Shown piece after piece: positions 21,761 to 29,048 of a stretch of DNA of 33,723 nucleotides (position 1 is the first letter of the stretch; each line of letters begins with the position of its first letter). The DNA comes from Streptoalloteichus tenebrarius (lineage in GTDB: Bacteria > Actinomycetota > Actinomycetes > Mycobacteriales > Pseudonocardiaceae). A program made the translations under genes and the position numbers. The stretch covers positions 1 through 33,723 of the forward strand of contig NZ_JAMTCP010000058.1 of NCBI RefSeq assembly GCF_024171885.1. The letters run 5' to 3'. The notes beneath the pieces are model-generated. The model did no database searches and was not told where the DNA came from. It saw only the letters and a list, made by a program, of their open reading frames with translations.

Positions 21761-23119
21761 ATGCGGACACGGGGCGCTCTCCCGCTGCTGGTGGCGCTGC
21801 TGCTGGTGCTCGCAGGGTGCGGAGGGCTCGGGGCGGACCGCGCCGAGGCCCGCACGGGGTTCGCCGACGAGCCGGTCGGCCCGCTCACCACGATGGGCTA
21901 CAGCCTGCCGGACGAGGTGGCCCGGGTCCGGGTGGAGCGGTTCCGGCAGCGCTATCCGGCCGTCGACCTGCGGCTGAACGAGGGCGCCTTCGACGAGCAG
22001 CAGTTCCTGTCGGCGTTGGCCAGCGGCCGGCCCCCGGACCTGGTCTACCTGGACCGCGCCGACCTGCCCAGCTTCGCCGCGCGCGGCGCGCTGCTGCCCC
22101 TCGACGAGTGCTTCGAGGTCACCGGCATGGACCTCGCCGAGTTCCGGCCGGCCGCCGCCGCGCAGGTCCGCTACCAGAACCGGCCCTACGGGGTGCCGGA
22201 GTTCCTCATCGTCCGGCTGCTCATGGCCAACAGGGTGGCGCTGGCCGACGCGGGGATCGACCCGTCCCGCGTCGACACGGCCGACTGGGGACGGCTTGAG
22301 GCGTGGGCGCGGGCCATGACCAGGAGCAGCGGCTCGCGGCTGGCGCGACTGGGCGTGGACCCGAAGATCCCCGACTTCTTCCCGATGTGGGTGCGGGCCG
22401 CCGGCGGCGACGTGCTCAGCGCGGACGGTAGGACGGCCCGGCTCGACTCGCCGCAGGCCGTCGAGGTGCTGGAGATGGCCAAGCGGATCGTGGACCAGGC
22501 GGGCGGCCAGGGCGTCGTGCAGGCGTTCCGCGACGGCTGGGACCTGTTCGGCGCGCGCAACCCGTTCGCCGCCGACCAGATCGGCCTGTCCCCGATGGAG
22601 GACTGGTACCTCAACGTGCTCGCGCAGAACTCGCCGAGGGCGCCCGTGGTCGTGCTGCCGTTCGTCGGGCGGGACCACCAGCCCCTGTCGTGGGCCACGG
22701 GGCTGGCGTGGGCGATCCCCCAGGGCGCGCGCAACCGCGCCGCCGCGTGCCGGCTCGTGCGGGAGATGACCACGCCCGACGCGTGGGTGGCGGCGGCGAC
22801 GGCCAAACGGGACGCGCGACTGGCGCGGGGCCTGCACTACACCGGCACCTACACCGCGCACGTCGCGGCCGACGAGCGGATCAGGGCCGAGGTGCTGCGC
22901 CCCACCGGCCTGGACTGGCTGGACGAGGGGATCAGGGTGATCGAGCGGGCGCAGGGCGTGGCGTTCGCGTTGCCCGCCTCGCCGGCGGGCGCGGAGGTCA
23001 AGCGGGCGTGGGAGGACGCGGTCACCCGGGCGCTCGGTGGCAGGGCGAGCCCGGCCGACGCGCTGCGCGAGGCCCAGCAGCGGGCCACGGCGGCCCTGGC
23101 GCGGGTGGGCGCGCGATGA
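21761..23119 (+). CDS. ABC importer extracellular solute-binding lipoprotein (sugar type)
   Basis: A protein of 452 residues. The signal peptide MRTRGALPLLVALLLVLAGC ends in a clear lipobox (LAGC, Cys20), so it is a membrane-anchored lipoprotein. It has the fold pattern of family 1 solute-binding proteins: VERFRQRYPAVDLRL, GRPPDLVYLDRADLPSFAARGALLPL, YGVPEFLIVRLLMAN, and WATGLAWAIPQGARNRAAACRLV. These bind sugars, sugar acids or glycerol phosphates; the ligand cannot be read here. A strong GGGGGAGGGAGG precedes ATG 21761. It heads a three-gene operon whose next gene overlaps it by four bases (ATGA). Confidence 0.9.
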   Translation: MRTRGALPLLVALLLVLAGCGGLGADRAEARTGFADEPVGPLTTMGYSLPDEVARVRVERFRQRYPAVDLRLNEGAFDEQQFLSALASGRPPDLVYLDRADLPSFAARGALLPLDECFEVTGMDLAEFRPAAAAQVRYQNRPYGVPEFLIVRLLMANRVALADAGIDPSRVDTADWGRLEAWARAMTRSSGSRLARLGVDPKIPDFFPMWVRAAGGDVLSADGRTARLDSPQAVEVLEMAKRIVDQAGGQGVVQAFRDGWDLFGARNPFAADQIGLSPMEDWYLNVLAQNSPRAPVVVLPFVGRDHQPLSWATGLAWAIPQGARNRAAACRLVREMTTPDAWVAAATAKRDARLARGLHYTGTYTAHVAADERIRAEVLRPTGLDWLDEGIRVIERAQGVAFALPASPAGAEVKRAWEDAVTRALGGRASPADALREAQQRATAALARVGAR

Positions 23120-24159
23120 CCCCTGGGACCCCGGCGGGCCGTGCCGGGCAGCACCGAGCAGGGCAGGACAGGGCCGGGCGTGACCGGGCCGGGCAGGGCA
23201 GGGCCAGGCAGGACAGGGCCAGGCACCGCCGATCCCCCGCGTGGTCCTCTCCCGCGCGCCGTTCGGCCACCCGCCGTGCCGAGGCCAGGGCGGCGCTGGG
23301 CTTCCTGTCCCCGTGGCTGGTCGGGTTCGTGGTGTTCACGGCGGGGCCGTTGCTGGCGAGCCTGTGGCTGTCGTTCACGTCCTACGACGCGATCAGCGAG
23401 CCCCGGTGGGTGGGCGCGGACAACTACCGCGAGCTGGCCGCCGACCCGCTGGTCCTGAAGAGCCTCGGGAACACCGTCTACTACACGGTGCTGCACGTGC
23501 CGCTGTCCATGGCGCTCGCGTTGGGGCTGGCGCTGCTGCTCGTCGCCGCCCGGCGGTGGGGTCCGTTCTTCCGCACCGTCCTCTACGTCCCGGCGGTGAC
23601 ACCGCCGGTCGCGGTCGGAGTGCTGTTCCTGTTGCTGCTCAACGGACAGACCGGTCTGGTGAACCGGGCGCTGCGCCTGGTCGGGATCGACGGTCCACAG
23701 TGGACGAGCGACCCGGCGTGGATCAAGCCGGGGATCGTGCTGCTGAGCCTGTGGAGCTTCGGCACCACCCTGGTCATCTACTACGCCGCGCTCCAGGAGG
23801 TGCCGGGGCACCTGTACGAGGCGGCCCGGCTGGACGGGGCGAACGCCTGGCAGCGGTTCCGGCACGTCACCCTGCCGATGATCAGCGGCGCGCTCTTCTT
23901 CACCCTCGTCGTGAACACCATCGCCTCGCTCCAGATGTTCGCCGAGGTCTACACGATGTACTTCGGCACGGCGCACACCTCGGCCGGGGCCGAGGAGGGG
24001 CTGTTCTACGTCGTCTACCTGTTCCGCCAGGCGTTCGAGTTCCTGGACATGGGCTACGCCTCGGCGCTGGCCTGGCTGCTGTTCCTGGTGATCCTGTTGG
24101 TCACGCTGGTCCAGGTGCGGCTGTCCCGGCGGTTCGTGCACTACGAGGGAAGGCGGTGA
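23116..24159 (+). CDS. ABC sugar importer permease, MalF-like
   Basis: A protein of 347 residues. The ATG at 23116 overlaps the previous stop as ATGA. Residues 1-55 are an unusual basic cytosolic extension containing six 5-residue repeats (A-G/R-x-x-R). Six membrane helices follow from about residue 58 (LGFLSPWLVGFVVFTAGPLL, the first). The coupling-helix EAA motif is EAARLDGANAWQRFRHVTLP at about 235-254, which docks on the ATPase. The family partner is the second permease, overlapping by four bases. No ATP-binding subunit is encoded here; such operons in actinomycetes commonly share an MsiK-type ATPase. Confidence 0.92.
   Translation: MTPGTPAGRAGQHRAGQDRAGRDRAGQGRARQDRARHRRSPAWSSPARRSATRRAEARAALGFLSPWLVGFVVFTAGPLLASLWLSFTSYDAISEPRWVGADNYRELAADPLVLKSLGNTVYYTVLHVPLSMALALGLALLLVAARRWGPFFRTVLYVPAVTPPVAVGVLFLLLLNGQTGLVNRALRLVGIDGPQWTSDPAWIKPGIVLLSLWSFGTTLVIYYAALQEVPGHLYEAARLDGANAWQRFRHVTLPMISGALFFTLVVNTIASLQMFAEVYTMYFGTAHTSAGAEEGLFYVVYLFRQAFEFLDMGYASALAWLLFLVILLVTLVQVRLSRRFVHYEGRR
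23143..23232 (+). repeat. 15-bp in-frame tandem repeat, six units
   Basis: Six 15-base units, each five codons, run from 23143 to 23232 and encode AGQHR, AGQDR, AGRDR, AGQGR, ARQDR and ARHRR. They lie at residues 10-39 of the first permease. Units share most bases, so the array looks like recent slippage. Confidence 0.88.
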
Positions 24160-25052
24160 CCGTGGGGGCCGTGGCCGAGGTGACGCGGGGCGGGGAGCGG
24201 GCGCGTCCGGCGCCGCCGGAGCGACGCCGCCGGAGCGTGGGCGGAGTGGTCGCGGTCGTGGCGCTCGCGGTGTGCGCGGTGGTGTTCACCTACCCCCTGC
24301 TCTGGATGGCCCTCGCCTCGCTCAAACCCCGCTCCGAGGTCTTCGAGGGATCGCTGTGGCCGAGCACCTTCGTGTGGCGCAACTACGTGACGGTCTTCCA
24401 GGAGATCCCGTTGCTCACGTGGCTGCTGAACACCTTCGCGGTGGCGGCGGCCGCCGCCGTCGCGGTCACGATCAGCAGCGCCCTCGTCGCCTTCGCCTTC
24501 GCGTTCCTCCGCTTCCCCGGCCGCGACCTGCTGTTCGGGTTGGTGCTGGCGACGATGATGCTCCCGGCGGCCGTCACGCTGATCCCCACCTACGCCATCT
24601 GGGACGCGCTCGGGCTGACCGGCACGCAGATCCCCCTGTGGGCCGGCAACCTGTTCGGCTCGGCCTTCTACATCTTCCTGCTGCGCCAGTTCTTCCTCAC
24701 GCTACCGCCGGACCTGCTCGACGCCGGCCGGGTCGACGGCCTCGGCCACCTCGGGCTGTTCCGGCACGTCGTGCTGCCGCTCAGCCGCCCGGCCCTGGTG
24801 ATCAGCGTCGTGTTCGAGCTGAAGGCGAGCTGGACCGACCTGCTCAAGCCGCTGGTCTACCTCCAGGAGCCGCACCTGTTCACGCTGCCCAGGGGCCTGA
24901 AGGTGGTGCTGGACCGCTTCGGCCAGGGCGGTGAGATGCGCTGGGACCTGGTCCTCGCGGCGAACGTGCTGGCGACGCTGCCCATGGTGGCGTTGTTCTT
25001 CGCCGCCCAGCGGTACTTCGTGCGGGGCATCGCCACCACCGGAGGACGGTAG
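24156..25052 (+). CDS. ABC sugar importer permease, MalG-like
   Basis: A protein of 298 residues with six membrane helices. GTG 24156 overlaps the preceding stop as GTGA, and GAGGGAAGG precedes it; GTG 24162 is an alternative. Family marks: the first helix region VVFTYPLLWMALASLKPRSEVF with the conserved S-L-K-P; NYVTVFQ; LLNTF; and the coupling motif DAGRVDGLGHLGLFRHVVLP at about 190-209. The last helix is followed by AAQRYFVRGIATTGGR; the usual MalG-type ending F-x-x-x-Q-R-Y-F-V-x-G is intact. It pairs with the upstream permease to form the membrane channel of the importer. Confidence 0.92.
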   Translation: MTVGAVAEVTRGGERARPAPPERRRRSVGGVVAVVALAVCAVVFTYPLLWMALASLKPRSEVFEGSLWPSTFVWRNYVTVFQEIPLLTWLLNTFAVAAAAAVAVTISSALVAFAFAFLRFPGRDLLFGLVLATMMLPAAVTLIPTYAIWDALGLTGTQIPLWAGNLFGSAFYIFLLRQFFLTLPPDLLDAGRVDGLGHLGLFRHVVLPLSRPALVISVVFELKASWTDLLKPLVYLQEPHLFTLPRGLKVVLDRFGQGGEMRWDLVLAANVLATLPMVALFFAAQRYFVRGIATTGGR

Positions 25053-25182
25053 CGCCGGCGTCCCGCCCGGCGTCGGAGCGGATCGACGGGGACGCGGGGC
25101 GCACGGACGGCAACACCACAGACCGCGTCAGGAGACCACGCAACAGACCGCGTCACGGAACGCGTGAGTTCGGGGGAGCGAG

Positions 25183-25596
25183 GTGGTCGCGATGGCCACG
25201 CGGGAACGCCGGCATGGCCCGGCGGACCTCCCACACGTGCTCGGCGCCGCGCTGGGCTTCGCGTACCTGGTGCTCGGCCTCAGCGGGCTGGCCTCGGTGG
25301 TCGGGGTCGGCGCGGTGGTGGCCGGCCGGCCCATGGGGACCGGGGTCCACCTGGCCCAGATCGGACTGGGGCTGCTGCGGTTCGTCGTCCTGCGGGGCCG
25401 CGCGGGCGTGCGCGTCTTCGGCCTGGCCGTCCTGGCCGCGCACGCGGTGCTGGTCACCGCGATCGCCGGCGTGCTGCGGCTGCCCTTCGCCGACCGGCTC
25501 GACCTCGGCTGGCCCGGCAACGCCGCCTACCTCGTCGGGGTCGTGTTCGGCCTGGTCCTCGTCGTCCACCGTGGACACTCGACCGAGGAGCGGTGA
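25183..25596 (+). CDS. Small four-helix membrane protein, DUF4383-like
   Basis: A protein of 137 residues with four hydrophobic helices: VLGAALGFAYLVLGLSGLAS, an amphipathic segment HLAQIGLGLLRFVVL, FGLAVLAAHAVLVTAIAGVL and AAYLVGVVFGLVLVVH. The order (G-x-x-x-G-x-x-Y-L-x-x-G in helix 1, H-x-x-x-x-x-G in helix 2) resembles DUF4383, whose role is unknown. GGGGGAG lies 4 bases before GTG 25183; ATG 25192 is the alternative. It starts 130 bp after the ABC operon and may be separately expressed; that gap contains a repeated CAGACCGCGTCA (near 25120 and 25145) but no clear promoter. Confidence 0.65.
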   Translation: MVAMATRERRHGPADLPHVLGAALGFAYLVLGLSGLASVVGVGAVVAGRPMGTGVHLAQIGLGLLRFVVLRGRAGVRVFGLAVLAAHAVLVTAIAGVLRLPFADRLDLGWPGNAAYLVGVVFGLVLVVHRGHSTEER

Positions 25597-25632
25597 CCAG
25601 GGCCGGCCACCGGCGAGCGCGGCCGACGCGGA

Positions 25633-25677
25633 CCGGCGGCGCGGCGCACGGAATCCGCCCGTGCGCCGCGCCGCCGG
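25633..25677. terminator. Perfect 19-bp hairpin between convergent genes
   Basis: The left arm 25633-25651 begins CCGGCGGCGCGG and pairs without mismatch to 25659-25677, with a 7-base loop AATCCGC. It lies between the stops of the DUF4383-like gene and the SulP-carbonic anhydrase gene and is likely bidirectional. Confidence 0.85.
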
Positions 25678-25685
25678 ACCAGGGG

Positions 25686-28091
25686 TCAGGACGCGGCGAG
25701 GTCCTGCACCGGGGCGAGCGCCCCGGTGTCCGGGTCGACCAGGAACACCCGGGCCGAGGAGATGTCGAAGTACATCCCGACCAGGCTGAGCCGGCCGTCC
25801 TCGACCGCCTGCCGCACCGAGGGATAGGTGCGCAGGTGGTCCAGTTGCTGGAGGACGTTGGCGACGCAGAGCCGCTCCAGCGCCGGCGTCTCCGCGCCGT
25901 CCGTCCCGGTCTCCGGGCACAGCGCGGCGTCGTGGAAGCGGATCAGGCTCGGCTGGGCGTGCCGCAGCCAGCCGGTGAGGTGCGCGCCGGGCGGCGGCCC
26001 GCCGAGCACCGCCTTCATCGCCCCGCAGTCGGAGTGTCCACACACGACGATCGTGGTCACCCCGAGCACGTCCACCGCGTACTCGACGGCGGCGCCGACC
26101 GAGTCGTCGCCGTCGTCCTCCCTCGGCACGAGGTTGCCGATGTTGCGCACGCAGAACAGGTCGCCCGGCCCGCTCGACGTGATCAGGTTGGGCACCACCC
26201 GGGAGTCCGCGCAGGTGAGGAACAACTGCGTCGGACGCTGTCTCGCGGCCAGCTCGGCGAGGAACGGGCGCACCAGCGGGGCGTACCTGCTCTCGAACTG
26301 GTGCAGGCCGAGCAGCATCGGGTCGGGCTTCTCGACCCTCTCCTCGGGCGGCGACGCCGCTGACGCGCCGTAGAGGCGTTGCCAGTGCGACCACGGCGCG
26401 AACCAGCGGGGCGACAGGTCGGGCAGCGACCGGCGCTGCTCCGGCCGGCCCGTGGTCGCGCGGTCGTACCAGGTGTCGTCCACCTCCTCGACCACGACCA
26501 CGCCGCCCCGCCGCTCGTAGCCGAGCCGCCACTCGTGGAACGCCTCGAACGCGGCGTGGTCCATGAAGTCGACGTGCAGCTCGACGAGCACGTGCGCGCC
26601 CTCGGGGATCCGGCGCAGCTCGTGGACCAGCCGGCCGACGGACAGGAACACGAGGGAGCCGCGCAGCACGATCCGCCAGCCCCGCTCGCCGTGGTCCTCC
26701 GCGCGGATCGTGGTGTGGGTGAGCCGGTACAGGGCCAGCAGCACGGCGACCGCCACGCCCAGCAGCACGCCCTTCATGATGTCCGTCAGCACCACGCCGA
26801 GGAACGTCACGACGTAGACGGCGAACTCGCGGTGCCGCCACAGCAGCCGCATGTGCGCCAGGCTCACCAGCCGCACGCCGATGACGACCAGCACCGCCGC
26901 CAACGCGCTCAGCGGGATGCGCTCCAGCAGCGTGGTCAGCGTGACCACGAACAACGCGATCCAGAGCCCGTGCAGGATGGTCGACATCCTGGTCCTGGCG
27001 CCGGCGTTGACGTTGGCGGAGCTGCGCACGATGACGCCGGTGACGGGCAGGCCGCCCAGCGCGCCGGCCGCCAGGTTCGCCGCCCCCTGGGCGACCAGCT
27101 CGCGGTCCAGCTCGGCCCGGGGGCCGTCGTGCATCCGGTCCACCGCCACGGCCGACAGCAGCGACTCGACGCTGGCGACCGCGGCGACCGTGAACACCGC
27201 GAGGGCGATGGCGGTCGGCGGACCGTCCGGCATCTCGGGCCGGGTGAGCCCGGACAGCAGGTCGTCGGGCAGGTCGACGCGGGGCAGGTCGAGCGCGAAC
27301 ACCGACGCGACGATCGTCGCCGCGGCCACGGCGGCCAGCGGCGCCGGCACCGCCGACACCACCGGCAGCCGGGGCCACACCAGCAGCAGGACGATCGTCA
27401 CGGCTCCGACCAGCGCCGCCGCGTCGTGGTGCCCGACGAGCTGCGCGGGCAGGTCGCGCAGGTTGGCCAGCACCGAACTCTCCGGCTGACCGCCCAGCAC
27501 GATGTGGAGCTGGCTGATCGCGATCACCGCGCCGATGCCGGCGAGCATGCCGTGCACGACGGCGGGGGACAGCGACAGGGCGGCCCTGCCGACCCTGGTG
27601 ACGCCGAGCAGGAGCTGGAGGACGCCGGCCGCCGCCGTGATGCCCGCCGTGGCGGCCCAGCCGTAGCGGCCCACCAGGTCGGCGACGACCACGGTGAGCC
27701 CGGCGGCGGGTCCGGTCACCAGCAGCGGCGCGCCGCCGAGCGCGCCGGCGACCACGCCGCCGACCACCGCGGAGAGCAGACCGGCCATCAACGGGGCTCC
27801 GGAGGCGGCGGCGATGCCCAGCGAGAGCGGCACGGCGACGAGGAAGACCACCAGCGAGGAGGGGAGGTCGTACCGGAGGTTGGCCAGGAGGTGGGGGATC
27901 AGCCCGGTCCTGGCGACGGGCCCCGAGGCCTTGGAGGCCTCGGAGGCCTTGGAGGGCGCCGAGGGCGTTGAGGGCGTCGAGGGCAGGGAGCGCGATGACG
28001 ACTCCGAGGACGGGGCCGCGCTGGTGGTGGCGGTGGGCGGGTCGGCGGTGCTGTGTTCGGCGCGGGCGCGTGGCCGGCGGGGTGTGGTCAT
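25686..28091 (-). CDS. SulP anion transporter fused to STAS and beta-carbonic anhydrase
   Basis: A protein of 801 residues. ATG 28091 is chosen because GGAGG lies 5 bases upstream; the in-frame TTG at 28103 is less likely. Order: Ser/Ala/Pro-rich cytosolic tail with tripeptide repeats (1-60); SulP membrane domain (about 65-460, about 12-14 helices, opening DLPSSLVVFLVAVPLSLGIA and including GLPVTGVIVRSSANVNAGAR); STAS domain (about 470-570); beta-carbonic anhydrase (about 590-801). Zinc ligands and partners are Cys627-Ala-Asp629-Ser-Arg631 and His686-Ser-Asp-Cys689. SulP-CA fusions are thought to couple bicarbonate uptake to CO2 interconversion. Both halves look intact, so bicarbonate is the likely substrate (inference). 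The gene is divergent from the DUF2156 gene. Confidence 0.93.
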   Translation of the reverse strand: MTTPRRPRARAEHSTADPPTATTSAAPSSESSSRSLPSTPSTPSAPSKASEASKASGPVARTGLIPHLLANLRYDLPSSLVVFLVAVPLSLGIAAASGAPLMAGLLSAVVGGVVAGALGGAPLLVTGPAAGLTVVVADLVGRYGWAATAGITAAAGVLQLLLGVTRVGRAALSLSPAVVHGMLAGIGAVIAISQLHIVLGGQPESSVLANLRDLPAQLVGHHDAAALVGAVTIVLLLVWPRLPVVSAVPAPLAAVAAATIVASVFALDLPRVDLPDDLLSGLTRPEMPDGPPTAIALAVFTVAAVASVESLLSAVAVDRMHDGPRAELDRELVAQGAANLAAGALGGLPVTGVIVRSSANVNAGARTRMSTILHGLWIALFVVTLTTLLERIPLSALAAVLVVIGVRLVSLAHMRLLWRHREFAVYVVTFLGVVLTDIMKGVLLGVAVAVLLALYRLTHTTIRAEDHGERGWRIVLRGSLVFLSVGRLVHELRRIPEGAHVLVELHVDFMDHAAFEAFHEWRLGYERRGGVVVVEEVDDTWYDRATTGRPEQRRSLPDLSPRWFAPWSHWQRLYGASAASPPEERVEKPDPMLLGLHQFESRYAPLVRPFLAELAARQRPTQLFLTCADSRVVPNLITSSGPGDLFCVRNIGNLVPREDDGDDSVGAAVEYAVDVLGVTTIVVCGHSDCGAMKAVLGGPPPGAHLTGWLRHAQPSLIRFHDAALCPETGTDGAETPALERLCVANVLQQLDHLRTYPSVRQAVEDGRLSLVGMYFDISSARVFLVDPDTGALAPVQDLAAS
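27925..27987 (-). repeat. 9-bp tandem repeat in the SulP-CA N-terminal tail
   Basis: Seven 9-base units run from 27925 to 27987 on the plus strand: GAGGCCTTG, GAGGCCTCG, GAGGCCTTG, then GAGGGCGCC, GAGGGCGTT, GAGGGCGTC and GAGGGCAGG. On the coding strand they specify a Ser-x-Pro/Ala tripeptide series (STPSAPSKASEAS). The frame is kept. Confidence 0.85.
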
Positions 28092-28649
28092 GGCGGCCTC
28101 CAACGGAAGAAGGGACGGGTCGACCGCGGGCCGCGGGCGGCGGCCCGAGGTCGGCTCGGGGTGAGCGGGGGCGGCCTCGCGGGGACGGTGGGCGAGGCGC
28201 CGGGGCGAGGGGCGGTCGGGACGCCGCCCGTCCGGTCAGCGGCCGGAGCGGGTGGGCGACGTCCTGGTCGCGGGCCCTGGCAGGGGTGGCCGGGCCGTGA
28301 GGGGGATTGTCGGTGCGCCTCGCCGTCCCCGCCGGCCGGCCGCGGTGTCGGGTCTCCGCTCGCGGCCGGGGCGGGTGTGGGGGTGTCCGGTCGGACACGG
28401 GGGGCGGTGCGACGTCAGGGAGCCGGGCCGACGGGCACGCGTCGGCCGGGCGGGCGCCTCCCCCGAGGGGCGGGGGCCGAGGTCCGGCTCGTCGAGGTCC
28501 TGCCCCGCGCCAGCGCGGAACGCTGTCGTGGCGGCCATCGGGCACCTCCGGGTCGGGCGCTGGGCTGGTGCGCTCTGGGGGTCGTGCGCTTCGGGTTGGG
28601 CGTGCGGTGGGCGGGGTCGGCCGGCGCGGGCGCCGGGGGCGTCCCCACC

Positions 28650-28681
28650 GGACTGTCCTCACGGGACTGTCCAGTTCGGAC
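28650..28681. promoter_or_regulatory. Phased GGACTGTCC inverted repeats
   Basis: GGACTGTCC, itself an inverted repeat (GGAC-T-GTCC), occurs at 28650-28658 and 28664-28672, and GGAC recurs at 28678-28681. Starts are exactly 14 bp apart. The pattern suggests a cooperative regulator-binding array. Confidence 0.4.
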
Positions 28682-28883
28682 ACCGGTGCCGGTGGCCGCG
28701 CCGGGTCGGGCGTCGTGGCGGGTCCGCCGGGTCGGCGGCCCGCGCCGGGTAATGACGTCTTTACTCAATCTTTGCGGGGGGTTGGGAACTCCTCGCGCTC
28801 AGATCAGCCAGTTGGGTGGGAACTTTCACCCCCGTTCGGCAGGGGTGTGGCAGCGCAGTTACTCAGCGTGTTCGCGTCCGGGG

Positions 28884-28937
28884 CCCGGCCCATCGGCCGG
28901 GTCCGACCCGCCCATCGGTCGGCCGGGGGTGACCGAT
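28884..28937 (+). promoter_or_regulatory. Two consecutive hairpins in the presumed leader of the DUF2156 gene
   Basis: CCCGGCC (28884-28890) pairs with GGCCGGG (28895-28901) over a 4-base loop, and ATCGGTC (28914-28920) with GACCGAT (28931-28937) over a 10-base loop. They lie 110-165 bases before the start codon, downstream of the A/T-rich stretch, so may be in the 5' UTR. Confidence 0.35.
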
Positions 28938-29048
28938 CGGCTGATGTGGGTCGTGTGCGGGCTCGGCTGTCCTGGAGGAGACAACCGGCGGGCGTGGCGG
29001 TGCTCCCGCCATCCGGTGGACGCTGGATCGGGGAAAGTGGGGACGACC

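Larger units (their letters stand above)
28092..29048. other. Long divergent intergenic region (957 bp)
   Basis: No gene is supported on either strand: the very long open frames here are products of GC skew and have no domain or ribosome-binding site. Structures seen: GTGTCC-GGTC-GGACAC at 28383-28398; GGACTGTCC at 28650-28658 and 28664-28672, with a third GGAC at 28678; an A/T-rich stretch at 28750-28790; GGGAACT at about 28783 and 28818; and two hairpins at 28884-28937. It must hold promoters for both flanking genes. Confidence 0.6.

Noticed and set aside
25153-28683. Minus-strand open frame of 1176 codons across the SulP-CA gene
   Set aside because: Low-complexity translation; SulP, STAS and carbonic anhydrase motifs are in the other minus frame.
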